64,000 bases of DNA from Sphingobacterium sp. PCS056 (GCF_023273895.1 NZ_CP096883.1:4216001-4280000), one strand, 5' to 3'; shown: positions 54,863-64,000, counted from the stretch's first letter. Program-made: numbers and translations. The notes: generated by a model not told the origin, from the sequence alone.

Positions 54863-57338
54863 CTAAATTTTTAAATACCTCTGCCTTCATTCTTTCTATT
54901 CTTGCCTCTAATTCTTCAGAACTCATACTCTCACGCATACTATCAACTTTAATTGGAAAAGAAAAAGGGGTAAAACGCTCTGCCGACTTTAGTACAATAG
55001 TACTCTGCTGAATTCTCTGTAAAGCTCGCAATAATCTCGGTTCTTCAAGCTGATAATGAAAATTTTCATCATAAGCTTGTCTGAGTAATAGATTTTTTGA
55101 ATCATAAGATTCAAATACATCAAAAAATAAAGATGATGATGATTGAATCTGTTTATTTTTTAAATATTTACCTGGATAACCTTGAAATACCAGTCCTGAA
55201 ATACAGGCAATATCTCTAAACTTTCTTTTGGCCATTTCTGTCCCATTGATACTGGCATTGATATCTTCACTCAAATTATCAGGTGAAAAAACGTCATAAA
55301 CAATCGCATCATCCATGGGAATTTCTTGATCACTCAACAGTTCAAAACCATAGTCATTCATCGCAATTGAAAATGTAATGGGCATCAATTTTGAAATCCG
55401 GTAAGCCACCAGTGCCGCCATGACTTCATGGACCAATCTTCCTTCAAAAGGGTATGCAAAAAGATGGTATCCTTCTTTGGTTTTGATGAGTTCTACCAAA
55501 AACTCATGTTCCAATGGTACATGCGTAATCGATTCTTGCAATTCAAACAATGGTTTTATTACGGTCAACTCTTCTTCTTCATGATTTCCATTCAGTACTT
55601 GGCTATATTTTTTACGTAGTATCGCTCCCAAATTAGAACTTAATGGCAGTCGTCCACCCATCCAACTTGGTGTTATCGTCTTTTTATGATTACTTCTTCT
55701 CACAAGAACCAGCATATCTCGGACCATGACAAATTCCAGACTTCGTCCCGCTAAATTAAAACGGTCTCCAGGTTTTAATTTGGAAACAAAATACTCTTCG
55801 ATCATCCCAATATATCCGCCAGTCAAAAACTTTACTTTTAGCATCGCATCGCTCACGATAGTACCAATATGTAAACGATGGCGCATGGCAATCTGTCTAC
55901 TCGTTACTTTCCAGAGGCCATCCTCATCATCTAAAACTACTTTATGAAATTCGGGATATGCCTGTAAACTATTACCTCCTTGAGTAATAAACTGCATACA
56001 CCAAGCAAATTCTTCTGCCAGTAATTCTGAAAATGCAAAAGTATTTTTTACCTCATCAAAAACTATTTTATCGTCAAACCCATCGCCGACGGCTAAGGTC
56101 ACCAAGTATTGAATCAGGACATCAAAAGGTAAGATAAAGGGTTCACGTCTTTCAATCTGCTGTGTCTTTGCTGCCGTTTTTATTGCAGCAACTTCAAGTA
56201 ATTCAAGAGCGTGCGTGGGCATAAAATAAATTTTTGAGGTTTCAAAGGGCGAATGCCCACTACGTCCGGCACGCTGTAAAAAACGCGCCACCCCTTTTGG
56301 AGATCCCACTTGGACTACGGTATCTACAGGTTTAAAATCGACGCCCAAATCGAGAGAAGAGGTGCAGATCACGACTTTTAGAATACCGGTATGCAGCGCA
56401 TCCTCAATCCAATTGCGCAACTCAAAATCAATGGATCCATGGTGTATAGCCATTTGACCGGCAAAGTCTGGATGAATTTTTAGTAAATGTTGAAACCAGA
56501 TTTCCGCCTGACTACGCGTATTGGTAAAGACTAGCGTGGTTTTACTTTTTTTGATAATTGGAATTAATTTATCTGCCAATTTTATGCCCAAATGCCCTGC
56601 CCAAGGAAGCATTTCAATGGTATCTGGAATAATGGATTGTATCCGGATTTTCTTTTCGGCATCTGCTTTGACAATTATTTTTGGAACCATCTGGTGGGGC
56701 TGCAACACTTCCAGAGCTTCTTCTAAATTACCTATTGTAGCAGAAATACCCCAAATACGAAGTGTTCTGTCCGTTCTCGATCGAATTATTCCTTTGATTC
56801 TGGACAAAGCCAATTCGACCAATACACCACGCTTTGTACCCAATAGCTCATGCCACTCATCTGCGACAATACAAGCGAGGTCATCAAATAGATGGTCTGT
56901 ATTTTTTTGTGCTAAGAGCAAATGTAGGCTCTCTGGTGTAATCAGTAACACCTGTGGCATGGCACGTTTTTGTTTTTGTCGATCCGATATGGATGTATCG
57001 CCGTTACGTACACCCACTGTCCAGTCGATATTAAGCTCTAACAAGGTCTCCTCCATTGCACGCGCCAAATCTTTTGCTAAGGAACGTAAGGGTGTTATCC
57101 AGATCATGCGGAGTCCTAGTTTTTTCTTTTTCTTGGATTGACCATGTTCTTGATTGAGATAGGCAATAATAGGTGCTAAAAAAACGGAATATGTTTTTCC
57201 AAAACCTGTTGGAGCATTGACCAAACCACTATAACCTTGCAAATAGGATTCCCATGTTTTTTCTTGAAATGGAAATGGCTTTCTTTTATTTGTTTTAAGC
57301 CACTTTAAAACGTGTTGATAACCAATTGTTTTTTTCAT
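54828..57338 (-). CDS. Ligase-associated Lhr-like DEXH-box DNA helicase
   Basis: 836 aa SF2 helicase. Motif I NAPTGFGKTYS, Ia ITPLRSLAKDLA, II VADEWHEL (DEWH), III GISATIGN, IV VFTNTRSQAEIW, V DLGVDFKPVDTVVQVGSP and VI FLQRAGRSGHSP lie in the first 380 residues. An Lhr-type winged-helix/core region and a long C-terminal part follow. Lhr helicases move 3' to 5' on single-stranded DNA and unwind RNA-DNA hybrids. The ATG overlaps the ligase stop by 4 bp, and PdeM overlaps its end, so all products are made in step. Confidence 0.93.
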   Translation of the reverse strand: MKKTIGYQHVLKWLKTNKRKPFPFQEKTWESYLQGYSGLVNAPTGFGKTYSVFLAPIIAYLNQEHGQSKKKKKLGLRMIWITPLRSLAKDLARAMEETLLELNIDWTVGVRNGDTSISDRQKQKRAMPQVLLITPESLHLLLAQKNTDHLFDDLACIVADEWHELLGTKRGVLVELALSRIKGIIRSRTDRTLRIWGISATIGNLEEALEVLQPHQMVPKIIVKADAEKKIRIQSIIPDTIEMLPWAGHLGIKLADKLIPIIKKSKTTLVFTNTRSQAEIWFQHLLKIHPDFAGQMAIHHGSIDFELRNWIEDALHTGILKVVICTSSLDLGVDFKPVDTVVQVGSPKGVARFLQRAGRSGHSPFETSKIYFMPTHALELLEVAAIKTAAKTQQIERREPFILPFDVLIQYLVTLAVGDGFDDKIVFDEVKNTFAFSELLAEEFAWCMQFITQGGNSLQAYPEFHKVVLDDEDGLWKVTSRQIAMRHRLHIGTIVSDAMLKVKFLTGGYIGMIEEYFVSKLKPGDRFNLAGRSLEFVMVRDMLVLVRRSNHKKTITPSWMGGRLPLSSNLGAILRKKYSQVLNGNHEEEELTVIKPLFELQESITHVPLEHEFLVELIKTKEGYHLFAYPFEGRLVHEVMAALVAYRISKLMPITFSIAMNDYGFELLSDQEIPMDDAIVYDVFSPDNLSEDINASINGTEMAKRKFRDIACISGLVFQGYPGKYLKNKQIQSSSSLFFDVFESYDSKNLLLRQAYDENFHYQLEEPRLLRALQRIQQSTIVLKSAERFTPFSFPIKVDSMRESMSSEELEARIERMKAEVFKNLDEDDSHYKKRN

Positions 57339-58933
57339 CTTTCACTAGCTCTCAAAGTTGATTGTAATAGCATTTGCAGATCTTCTAGTGTGTTGATATC
57401 AGCGACTTTTTTATCTCTTCTCCAACGGACAATACGTGGGAATCTTAACGCTAGTCCGGCTTTGTGACGCTTACTCACTGCTATACCTTCAAATGCAATT
57501 TCAAATACTAATTCTGGTTTAACAGTACGAACTGGTCCAAATTTTTCAATCGCATTTTTCACAACAAAACTATTCACCTCTTTGATTTCTTTATCTGTAA
57601 GACCCGAATATGCTTTGGCAATTGTAATAAATTGATCTCCATCACGCACGGCAAAAGTATAATCTGTAAAAAAGTTTGCTCTTCTTCCACTCCCTTTTTG
57701 AGCATAGATCATGACGACATCGATCGTGAAGGGTTCTATTTTCCATTTCCACCAATCTCCTCGTTTTCGACCATTATGGTAAAGCGAATCTTTATGTTTT
57801 AACATAATTCCTTCACTATTCAATTCACGAGACTGCTTTCTTTCTTCTTCTAGTGCGTCCCAAGAATCAAATACCACCATTGGCGCAGGAAGTATGATGT
57901 TTTCTATGGGCAATAATTGTTCCAGTACAGCTCTTCTTTTATGCAGGGGCTCATTTCTATAATCTACACCAGCAAATTCGAGTGCATCATATGCATAAAA
58001 AGCAATAGGTGCTTCTTCCAATTGTTTCTTATAAATTATCTTTCTATTTAGACGCTGTTGCAAGGTACTGAACGATAATACTTCACCATCACGAACAGCC
58101 AATATTTCTCCATCGATCACCGTACCATTGGGAAGACCAGTTAAGGCAATATGCAATTCGGGAAATTGATCGGTGACTAATTCTTCTCCTCGGGACCAGA
58201 TAAACAATTCGTCATTTCGTTTAATAATTTGCCCTCTAATACCATCCCACTTCCACTCCGCCTGCCAGTCCTCTGGAGATCCTAGTTCATGCACAGGTAC
58301 ATCAATTGGATGTGCTAGACAAAAGGGATAGGGCCAAGAACTATCTGTATTAACATGTGAACCGTTTACTAAATCGGTAAAGGTAATCTGGTCAGGATCC
58401 CACTTTCCCATGATGCTATGCGTGATGTGGTTGCTATCTAAACCTGTTAATCTGGACAAAGCATGAATTAAATTTTTGGTCGATATGCCTATTCTAAAAT
58501 TACCTGAAATCAATTTATTAAATACAAATCGCTCTTGAGTATTTAATTTTTGCCAAGCATGAAATACAAAATCTTTTTTTTCCTGATCACTACTGTGAAC
58601 CAGTCCCTTCAACTGTAAGATCCATTGATGTAAAGGGACATCAGATTCTGATGTAGAAGGTGGTAAAAGCAGTGCTATGGTTTCGCTTAAATCGCCTACA
58701 TTATGATAACTCTCGACAAAAAGCCAAGGAGGTAAACCCGTGATTTCGATAATCCATTCTTTCAATAACTTGGTATTGATAGTTCTTTTAGGCTTTTTAC
58801 CCGTAAATAAGGCAATCACCCAAATTTTATCAGCATCATCTGCTTCTGAAAAATAATCCACCAATGCAGCTAGTTTATCATTGGTTTTGTTGCTTTGCTC
58901 AAGCTTGGAAATTAACCTGCTGAATTTTTTCAA
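57335..58933 (-). CDS. ATP-dependent DNA ligase (ligase-associated repair cluster)
   Basis: 532 aa. N-terminal alpha-helical DNA-binding domain (about 1-195, NFRIGISTKNLIHALSRLTG), then the nucleotidyltransferase domain with catalytic Lys228 in EWKWDGIRGQ (motif I). Motifs DGEILA, YAYDALE, EGIMLKHKDSLY and WWKWKIEPF follow, and the OB-fold domain ends FPRIVRWRRDK. It seals nicks with ATP rather than NAD+. It is not fused to polymerase or nuclease domains. The genes for the helicase and PdeM overlap it on one side and the exonuclease on the other by 4 bp each, so this is a single repair unit. Confidence 0.93.
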   Translation of the reverse strand: MKKFSRLISKLEQSNKTNDKLAALVDYFSEADDADKIWVIALFTGKKPKRTINTKLLKEWIIEITGLPPWLFVESYHNVGDLSETIALLLPPSTSESDVPLHQWILQLKGLVHSSDQEKKDFVFHAWQKLNTQERFVFNKLISGNFRIGISTKNLIHALSRLTGLDSNHITHSIMGKWDPDQITFTDLVNGSHVNTDSSWPYPFCLAHPIDVPVHELGSPEDWQAEWKWDGIRGQIIKRNDELFIWSRGEELVTDQFPELHIALTGLPNGTVIDGEILAVRDGEVLSFSTLQQRLNRKIIYKKQLEEAPIAFYAYDALEFAGVDYRNEPLHKRRAVLEQLLPIENIILPAPMVVFDSWDALEEERKQSRELNSEGIMLKHKDSLYHNGRKRGDWWKWKIEPFTIDVVMIYAQKGSGRRANFFTDYTFAVRDGDQFITIAKAYSGLTDKEIKEVNSFVVKNAIEKFGPVRTVKPELVFEIAFEGIAVSKRHKAGLALRFPRIVRWRRDKKVADINTLEDLQMLLQSTLRASER

Positions 58934-59946
58934 ATTATCACCTCCTTTTCTGCTGCAACATCATCATCTTCTTGACCAAACTGCGTCGTTACGGCTTGGG
59001 CAGCTATGCCTTGTTCGGATAAGTATCGAGCAAATACCGATGTAAATCCATGCGTCACATATATTTGTTCGGCTTCAGTAGCTTTGATTGCTGTAATCAG
59101 ACCATTCCAGTCCGCATGATCACTTAATGCAAAACCAGCATCAGCACTCTGCCACCTTCTGTGACTACGCACCTGCATCCATCCTGAACAGACACCAACA
59201 GCTGCTGACTGTAAACTCTTGATCCACTTGCTATCGCGCATTACTGGGGGCACGATCAAAATACCTCCCTGTAACTCGTCCTTAGTCAATTCTGGAGTTA
59301 TAGTTTGATATGCGGCTAATGGCACTCCTGCATGTTCAATAGCTTCATTTAATCGTCCAATACTGTTGTGCACATAGATCGAAAGATCGCCCGCTAAATT
59401 TTTTAATAAGCGTTGTGCTTTGCCTAAACTGTAAGCAATGAGCACGGTTGTTTTATGGTCTTCTTTATTTTGAACAGCCCATTTTTTTATATCGTCGAAG
59501 ATGATGTCCTGTGCCAACCAATTGTATGTAGGCAGCCCAAAGGTGCTTTCTGAAACAAATGTATGGCATTTGATCGGTTCAAAAGCCGTGCTGACTCCAT
59601 CATATTCGACCTTATAATCTCCCGAAATAACACAAATCTCCCCTTTGTAGGCCAATCGAACTTGTGCCGAACCTATTACATGACCGGCTGGGTGAAAAGA
59701 TATTTCAACTCCATTTCGCACGACAGTCTCTCCATATCCTAATGATTCGACAATAAGATCGGCACTTATGCGGCACTTGATGATCGCTTTTGTGAAATGG
59801 TGACATAGGTAATATTTATTACCCCAACGCACGTGATCGGCATGACCGTGGGTGGTGACAGCATAGTCTACAGGCAACCAAGGATCAATGTAAAAATCTC
59901 CTTGTTTGCAATAAATACCTCGATTAGTAAAACTTATTAAAGCCAT
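58930..59946 (-). CDS. Ligase-associated DNA repair exonuclease (metallo-beta-lactamase fold)
   Basis: 338 aa from ATG 59946 (MALISFTNRGIYCKQG), preferred to a start at 59991 whose extra 15 residues are hydrophobic and not family-like. MBL metal motif THGHADHVR, then CHHFTKAI, SFHPAGHVIGSAQVRL, VISGDYKVEYDG and, near the end, ALSDHADWNGL. It has the beta-CASP-like layout of Artemis/SNM1-type nucleases and is the first gene of the four-gene repair operon. It would trim DNA ends before ligation (role inferred from the family). Confidence 0.92.
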   Translation of the reverse strand: MALISFTNRGIYCKQGDFYIDPWLPVDYAVTTHGHADHVRWGNKYYLCHHFTKAIIKCRISADLIVESLGYGETVVRNGVEISFHPAGHVIGSAQVRLAYKGEICVISGDYKVEYDGVSTAFEPIKCHTFVSESTFGLPTYNWLAQDIIFDDIKKWAVQNKEDHKTTVLIAYSLGKAQRLLKNLAGDLSIYVHNSIGRLNEAIEHAGVPLAAYQTITPELTKDELQGGILIVPPVMRDSKWIKSLQSAAVGVCSGWMQVRSHRRWQSADAGFALSDHADWNGLITAIKATEAEQIYVTHGFTSVFARYLSEQGIAAQAVTTQFGQEDDDVAAEKEVII

Positions 59947-60071
59947 ATGACTAATAACAAGAATGACAGTAATTAGTTTACAAAGCACCACGATTGGATG
60001 CTCATCAAACTATTTGCCATCCAAATTGTTTAATCTGTGTACGATCTACTTATTTTTAAGCGAAAAACAAT

Positions 60072-60857
60072 ATGGACATACAATATGTATTAGAAGAAAA
60101 AGGTGGACCAATCTTTGCGTTGGCCATTCACGACGGACACCAACTTGCAGATCAACTTACGCCTATCATGAATCTCTCGGAATCTGAAAGATTGAGAGAG
60201 GAAGACCCCTTTACAGGAATGTTAACGGACATTGATACCAATCGGCTGGTTGTTAAAACCTCCAGATTTCAAGTGGATCTAAACCGATCCATTCAAGACG
60301 CCGTTTATTTACGCCCCGATCAGGCTTGGGGACTACAGGTGTGGAAAGAAGCTCCCACTAAAATGATGTTGACTGAGCTACAACGTTCTTATCATTATAT
60401 TCAAAAAATATTATCACTGATTATCGAAAATAGTATTCAGAAGTATGGGTATTTTATTATTTACGATATCCATAGTTATAATGCCAAACGTCAAGGACCT
60501 GATGAAATAGTGGATACTGAGGCTAATCCGCAAATAAATATTGGAACACTTAATAACAAAGGAATCTGGAGACCGTTAATAGACTCCTTTGTAAAATATA
60601 TAAAGGATCACCGTATTCAAGATCAACCTATTGACATACGTGAAAATGTGAAGTTCTCAGGAGGATACTTGTCCAAATGGATAACAAGTAAATATGGTCA
60701 AAAAGGATGTGTTCTATCGATTGAATTTCGTAAAGATTTTATGAATGAATGGACGGGTATACCTCACCTTGACCATATTGAGTCGTTGAGAAAAATCTTA
60801 CATTCTTCTGTATCCTTCATCAAAAAAAGCTATCAAAATCACTATGGATCAAAGTAA
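60072..60857 (+). CDS. N-formylglutamate amidohydrolase-like zinc hydrolase
   Basis: 261 aa. FGase-family motifs: HDGHQ (zinc His), REEDPFTG (Glu ligand region), DLNRSIQ, YDIHSYN (Asp/His) and SIEFRKDFMNEWTG. The fold is related to zinc carboxypeptidases. The substrate may be an N-acyl or gamma-linked amino acid or a peptide tag rather than N-formylglutamate, since no histidine-degradation genes (hutU, hutH, hutI) are near. It overlaps the downstream metallopeptidase gene by 14 bp and forms a three-gene operon with it and an ATP-grasp ligase. Confidence 0.88.
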   Translation: MDIQYVLEEKGGPIFALAIHDGHQLADQLTPIMNLSESERLREEDPFTGMLTDIDTNRLVVKTSRFQVDLNRSIQDAVYLRPDQAWGLQVWKEAPTKMMLTELQRSYHYIQKILSLIIENSIQKYGYFIIYDIHSYNAKRQGPDEIVDTEANPQINIGTLNNKGIWRPLIDSFVKYIKDHRIQDQPIDIRENVKFSGGYLSKWITSKYGQKGCVLSIEFRKDFMNEWTGIPHLDHIESLRKILHSSVSFIKKSYQNHYGSK

Positions 60858-62682
60858 AGCAATCGCAAAAGCAGTTACATCCATCATACAAAGAGAACCC
60901 GTTCACATCCAGTTTTCAAAAGACAGTAAGCTCGTTCTGAAACGCATCAGCCCGTTACTTTTGATCTATCGTATTCCTGCTGAAGGCAAAGATCAGATGA
61001 TATCCAATCTGGCAAAATCGGAGACATGCTCTCTTGTGGGCAAAGAATCTGATTTAGATTTTACTGCTGTTGTAACCCCTATCATCCGACAAATGATAGA
61101 TGAATTTGGGGCTTGTCAGCTCATTGAAATCTGGCAAGATAAAGAGATGGAAAGCGATGTATCTATTTATATTTCGCAAAAATCGGCTTTGACTATTGCT
61201 CAAAAGTTTATTAAAGATTTTAAAACCAATGAGCAGCAGATGGCTTTGTCGATTGACATAAAAAAAGATACCAAGTCACCAAGTCCTCCGGGAACACAAC
61301 CGGTTATCAATCCTTTAGCGGAAGAATTTAAGCAGTTGCTCTATGCTGGAATTGCTATAAAACCACACTATCTGGATGAAAATTCTGGCAAAGCCTATCC
61401 GCTAATTTTGCGAAATTACAGAGATGTTTTAACGAAAAGTCTACGCAAGAGCTTTTTAGAATTTGTTCGTCTTTATACTTCTTTGAAAGTTTCTCAGTTC
61501 CGCATGTTAAGTACAACGGAGCTTCAACCGCTGGTGTTAGAAATTGATCAAGAATTGGCTCTAGAAAGTCAAAAATTTGATTTTTTGTTATTAGTAAGTC
61601 CATTAAATGCGCGTGAAGCTTGGATCCAATTTAAAAAAGATAAATTTTTAAAAACACCTAAATTTAGGTACAGACCGATGCCTGTAGATCCAGAATTGGT
61701 CAAACGAAATTTATACAATCTTCGGATCGAGGATATTGATGATCCAACAATCGCATATCTTTTTAGAGATAAAAGAAAAGAGTTGGATGCGATGATGACG
61801 ATGCTCATTGATCGCGGAAATGAAGGCTTTTTGCATGGTAGTTTACAAGTTTTTGGTAATGTGAATGACCATTTGTTAGAAACAGCGCGCGCCATTTTAA
61901 TGGTCTATGAGCACAGCGAAGATAAGCCCGTTGCTCCGAAGAACATGATCAATGCTACTGAATTTGCTAAATTGGCGAAAGAGGAACTTCATTATTTGAG
62001 ACAGCAGATGCCTGCTTTAGAAACGGGTGTACGGATTCGAGATGATATTACGGGTATTATGGTCAACCGTGGTGTGCTCAATATCAGTAAAGATTATCAA
62101 ATCGAAGCTTCAAGAGCTATCGCATTGATTCAGCATGAAGTCGGAACCCACATCGTCACCTATTTTAATGGTAAAGCGCAGCCTTTCAAATTATTCAGTC
62201 TAGGTGTACCGGGCTATGAACAATTGCAAGAGGGTCTTGCTGTATTTTCGGAGTATATGGTCAATGAACTTAGTGGTGATCGTCTCCGCATTATTGCTGC
62301 TCGTGTTGTTGCTGTTCATCATATGTTAGCAGGTCATAATTTTAGCGACACATTCTTCCTATTGGTCGATCGTTATCATTTCACCGAAGAGATATCCTTT
62401 CATATCTGTACGCGCGTATACCGTGGTGGCGGATTTACAAAAGATGCGCTTTACCTCAAAGGTCTGATGAGCATCATTACTTATATCCGAGAAGGAAGAG
62501 ATTTATCTCCTCTCCTTATTGGTAAAATACGGGAAGATTATATTCCAATCGTAGAAGAATTAACACAACGTGGATTATTAAATAATCCCATCTTGAAACC
62601 GCGCTATCTAGCAGAACCATATTTACACAATTTAGATCGAATTAAATCAGGGGACAATATTTTCAACCTATCAAATCATTAA
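60844..62682 (+). CDS. QEGLA-motif metallopeptidase (DUF1704, tyrosine carboxypeptidase-like)
   Basis: 612 aa, annotated in databases as flavohemoglobin expression-modulating QEGLA motif protein. The zinc site is H431-E432-VGT-H436 in QHEVGTHIVTYF, and the name motif QEGLA is at 462-466 with a following FSEYM that supplies the third ligand. About 300 N-terminal residues form a helical domain specific to the family. Eukaryotic relatives (MATCAP, KIAA0895L) remove the C-terminal tyrosine of tubulin, so this is probably a carboxypeptidase. The target here is unknown; the adjacent amidohydrolase and ATP-grasp ligase suggest a small-molecule or protein-tail modification cycle (inference). Confidence 0.9.
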   Translation: MDQSKAIAKAVTSIIQREPVHIQFSKDSKLVLKRISPLLLIYRIPAEGKDQMISNLAKSETCSLVGKESDLDFTAVVTPIIRQMIDEFGACQLIEIWQDKEMESDVSIYISQKSALTIAQKFIKDFKTNEQQMALSIDIKKDTKSPSPPGTQPVINPLAEEFKQLLYAGIAIKPHYLDENSGKAYPLILRNYRDVLTKSLRKSFLEFVRLYTSLKVSQFRMLSTTELQPLVLEIDQELALESQKFDFLLLVSPLNAREAWIQFKKDKFLKTPKFRYRPMPVDPELVKRNLYNLRIEDIDDPTIAYLFRDKRKELDAMMTMLIDRGNEGFLHGSLQVFGNVNDHLLETARAILMVYEHSEDKPVAPKNMINATEFAKLAKEELHYLRQQMPALETGVRIRDDITGIMVNRGVLNISKDYQIEASRAIALIQHEVGTHIVTYFNGKAQPFKLFSLGVPGYEQLQEGLAVFSEYMVNELSGDRLRIIAARVVAVHHMLAGHNFSDTFFLLVDRYHFTEEISFHICTRVYRGGGFTKDALYLKGLMSIITYIREGRDLSPLLIGKIREDYIPIVEELTQRGLLNNPILKPRYLAEPYLHNLDRIKSGDNIFNLSNH

Positions 62683-62695
62683 CATCATATCATCT

Positions 62696-63706
62696 ATGAA
62701 CATTGCATTCGTCATCAATCAAACGCATAAAGAAAAAGCTAGTTTTACAACAACATTATTAGCACTAAAGGCCCTACAACGTGGTCATTCGATCTATTAC
62801 ATCGGTTTGGCAGATTTTGTCTACCTCGGTCAGGATCAGATTGCGGCACATGCCCGAGCAGTACATCAGATTGAAGATATCACGGATTGCGAAGAGCTGA
62901 TGGATAAACTTCGATCTACAAAAAAAGAACGGGTTCTAGTCCAAGATTTAGATATCCTGTGGCTTCGATTTGATCCCGTCCTTGATATGATCAATCGTCC
63001 ATGGGCAGCATCTATGGGATTACAGTTTGCTCAGCTGGCACAACACAGTGGTGTCCGGGTTCTTAATAATCCGAAAGCCTTAGTTGATGCTGAAAATAAA
63101 CTTTATCTTGAAAAATTTCCAGAAGAAATTCGTCCGAAAACAATCGTGACTCGCAGTTACGACGACGTAAAACAATTCTTTGATGAAGAGAACCATAAAA
63201 TCATCTTAAAACCATTAAAAGGATCTGGAGGAAAGAATGTATTTCTGGTCAATGAACAAGAAAGTAAAAATCTAAAGCAGATTGTAGAAGTCATCTGTCG
63301 AGATGGTTATTTAATTGCACAAGAATATTTACCAAATGCTCAGTATGGCGATATCCGTTTTTTTCTATTGAATGGAAAGCCGTTGGTTATCAATGGAAAA
63401 TATGCAAGTGTTCATCGAGTGCAACCTGAGGGCGAATTACGAAGTAATATTCATCAGGGGGCGACAGCGCAGCAGGCTGTAATCACTCCTGAGATATTGG
63501 AAATGGTCGAAAAAGTTTCCGAAAAACTGATAGAAGATGGGATGTATTTTGTCGGATTAGATATCATTGCAGATAAAATCATGGAAATCAATGTTTTTAG
63601 CCCTGGGGCATTACCACAGGCCTGCGAATTGAATGGTGAAGATTATATAAGCGCAATCCTTGAAGATTTGGAAAAATCAACTTCAAAAAAAGAAATCAAA
63701 TCATAG
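62696..63706 (+). CDS. GshB-like ATP-grasp ligase
   Basis: 336 aa. Glutathione-synthetase-type N-terminal domain (MNIAFVINQTHKEKASFTT) with LVQDLDILWLRFDPVLDM, and an ATP-grasp core with RPKTIVTRSYDD, IILKPLKGSGGKNVFLV, LIAQEYLPNAQYGDIRFFLLNGKPL and MEINVFSPGALPQA (Mg-binding Glu/Asn). No glutamate-cysteine ligase gene is in view, and the HQGATAQQAV segment differs from the glycine-rich loop of true GshB. A peptide or amino-acid ligase acting with the two upstream genes is as likely as glutathione synthesis. Starts 13 bp after the metallopeptidase stop. Confidence 0.85.
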   Translation: MNIAFVINQTHKEKASFTTTLLALKALQRGHSIYYIGLADFVYLGQDQIAAHARAVHQIEDITDCEELMDKLRSTKKERVLVQDLDILWLRFDPVLDMINRPWAASMGLQFAQLAQHSGVRVLNNPKALVDAENKLYLEKFPEEIRPKTIVTRSYDDVKQFFDEENHKIILKPLKGSGGKNVFLVNEQESKNLKQIVEVICRDGYLIAQEYLPNAQYGDIRFFLLNGKPLVINGKYASVHRVQPEGELRSNIHQGATAQQAVITPEILEMVEKVSEKLIEDGMYFVGLDIIADKIMEINVFSPGALPQACELNGEDYISAILEDLEKSTSKKEIKS

Positions 63707-63719
63707 ATACAGTCTTACA

Positions 63720-63748
63720 TCAGATCAAATAAATCTACTGTTTTTTTT
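63720..63748 (+). terminator. Likely terminator of the amidohydrolase/peptidase/ligase operon
   Basis: AGAT (63722-63725) and ATCT (63733-63736) form a short stem, with flanking CAG/CTG pairing across a bulge, followed by eight T (63741-63748). The stem is weak, but the T-run and position 14 bp past the stop fit a terminator. Confidence 0.45.
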
Positions 63749-63860
63749 AATGTAATGAGTAGTAAAGTGTTTGGGAGAAATATGCATTTCCATTGTTGTC
63801 TTTAAAAATTAATCGATATCTTGAACCTATATTTTATAGCATTCAGAAGAAGATTTTAAA

Positions 63861-64000
63861 GTGGAACAACTCAATCGATTTGATCGCATTCTTGCAATTT
63901 TAATTCAACTCCAATCAAAAAAAACGGTCAGGGCACAAGAGCTGGCAAACCGTTTTGAAGTCAGTTTACGTACCATCTACCGAGATGTAAAAAGTCTGAC
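63861..64000 (+). CDS. YafY/WYL-type transcriptional regulator, N-terminal part (runs off the window)
   Basis: First 46 codons from GTG 63861, the only usable start after an in-frame TAG at 63837. The translation is a DeoR/HTH_11-type winged helix: EQLNRFDRILAILIQLQS, then a recognition helix AQELANRFEVSLRTIYRDV. The sensor (WYL) domain expected after it lies outside the window. Role unknown; it is transcribed in the same direction as the preceding operon, separated by the terminator. Confidence 0.8.
   Translation, partial: MEQLNRFDRILAILIQLQSKKTVRAQELANRFEVSLRTIYRDVKSL

Noticed and set aside
56521..57141. 206-codon plus-strand frame opposite the helicase gene
   Set aside because: The opposite strand encodes a helicase with all motifs intact; this frame is low in protein-like pattern and rich in Ser/Ile/Cys, as expected of an antisense shadow.

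Overview
The window looks like chromosomal DNA of a Bacteroidota species, most likely Sphingobacteriaceae (Sphingobacterium/Pedobacter-like). The signs are two SusC/SusD pairs with glycoside hydrolases, lipoproteins with Bacteroidota-type lipoboxes, near absence of Shine-Dalgarno sequences, several matches to the Bacteroidota promoter (TTTG or TTG, 18-21 nt, TAnnTTTG), and the four-gene 'ligase-associated' DNA repair cluster. Genus is inferred from gene content only.

Layout. (1) 1-8.5 kb, minus strand: a pentose operon in the order transaldolase, split transketolase (N then C subunit), CE1-type esterase, GH95 glycosidase, xylulokinase, xylose isomerase (cut by the window edge). A promoter and a palindromic operator candidate lie upstream of transaldolase. 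(2) 8.5-13 kb: a repeat lipoprotein, a NarL-type response regulator with its TPR histidine kinase, and a small lipoprotein. (3) 13-22.9 kb: a beta-glucan-type utilisation locus. A Y_Y_Y sensor/LuxR regulator, interrupted by an in-frame TGA, is divergent from susC-susD-(GH2/5-like + GH16 fusion). (4) 22.9-30.5 kb: accessory stretch with blocks of degenerate short repeats, an intact IS3-family element with terminal repeats, 3-bp target duplication and a frameshift signal, a Tat-exported phospholipase C, an AraC-type fragment without its DNA-binding half, and two orphan secreted proteins. (5) 30.7-38.9 kb: a second utilisation operon, susC-susD-DUF218-GH92, whose GH92 seems to have Gln at the general-acid position. 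(6) 39-49.5 kb: a class IV aminotransferase, a MocR/PdxR-type regulator interrupted by an in-frame TAA, a membrane protein, two large tandem WG-repeat proteins, a VOC protein and small unknowns. (7) 49.7-53.9 kb: an AraC regulator divergent from a quinone-reductase/esterase/flavodoxin-fold reductase operon, then a lipoprotein. (8) 54.2-59.9 kb: PdeM, Lhr-like helicase, ATP-dependent DNA ligase and MBL exonuclease, with overlapping reading frames. (9) 60-63.7 kb: N-formylglutamate amidohydrolase-like protein, QEGLA/DUF1704 metallopeptidase and GshB-like ATP-grasp ligase, followed by the start of a YafY-type regulator.

How the genes fit together: regions 1, 3 and 5 form a plant/fungal polysaccharide programme (xylose-containing hemicellulose, beta-glucan, mannan or mannoprotein). 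The most notable observations are the Gln-for-Glu GH92, the amidohydrolase/carboxypeptidase/ATP-grasp cassette that resembles a residue removal-and-ligation cycle, two regulators each broken by one stop codon, and the structured repeat locus hosting the IS. No tRNA, rRNA or CRISPR array was recognised.
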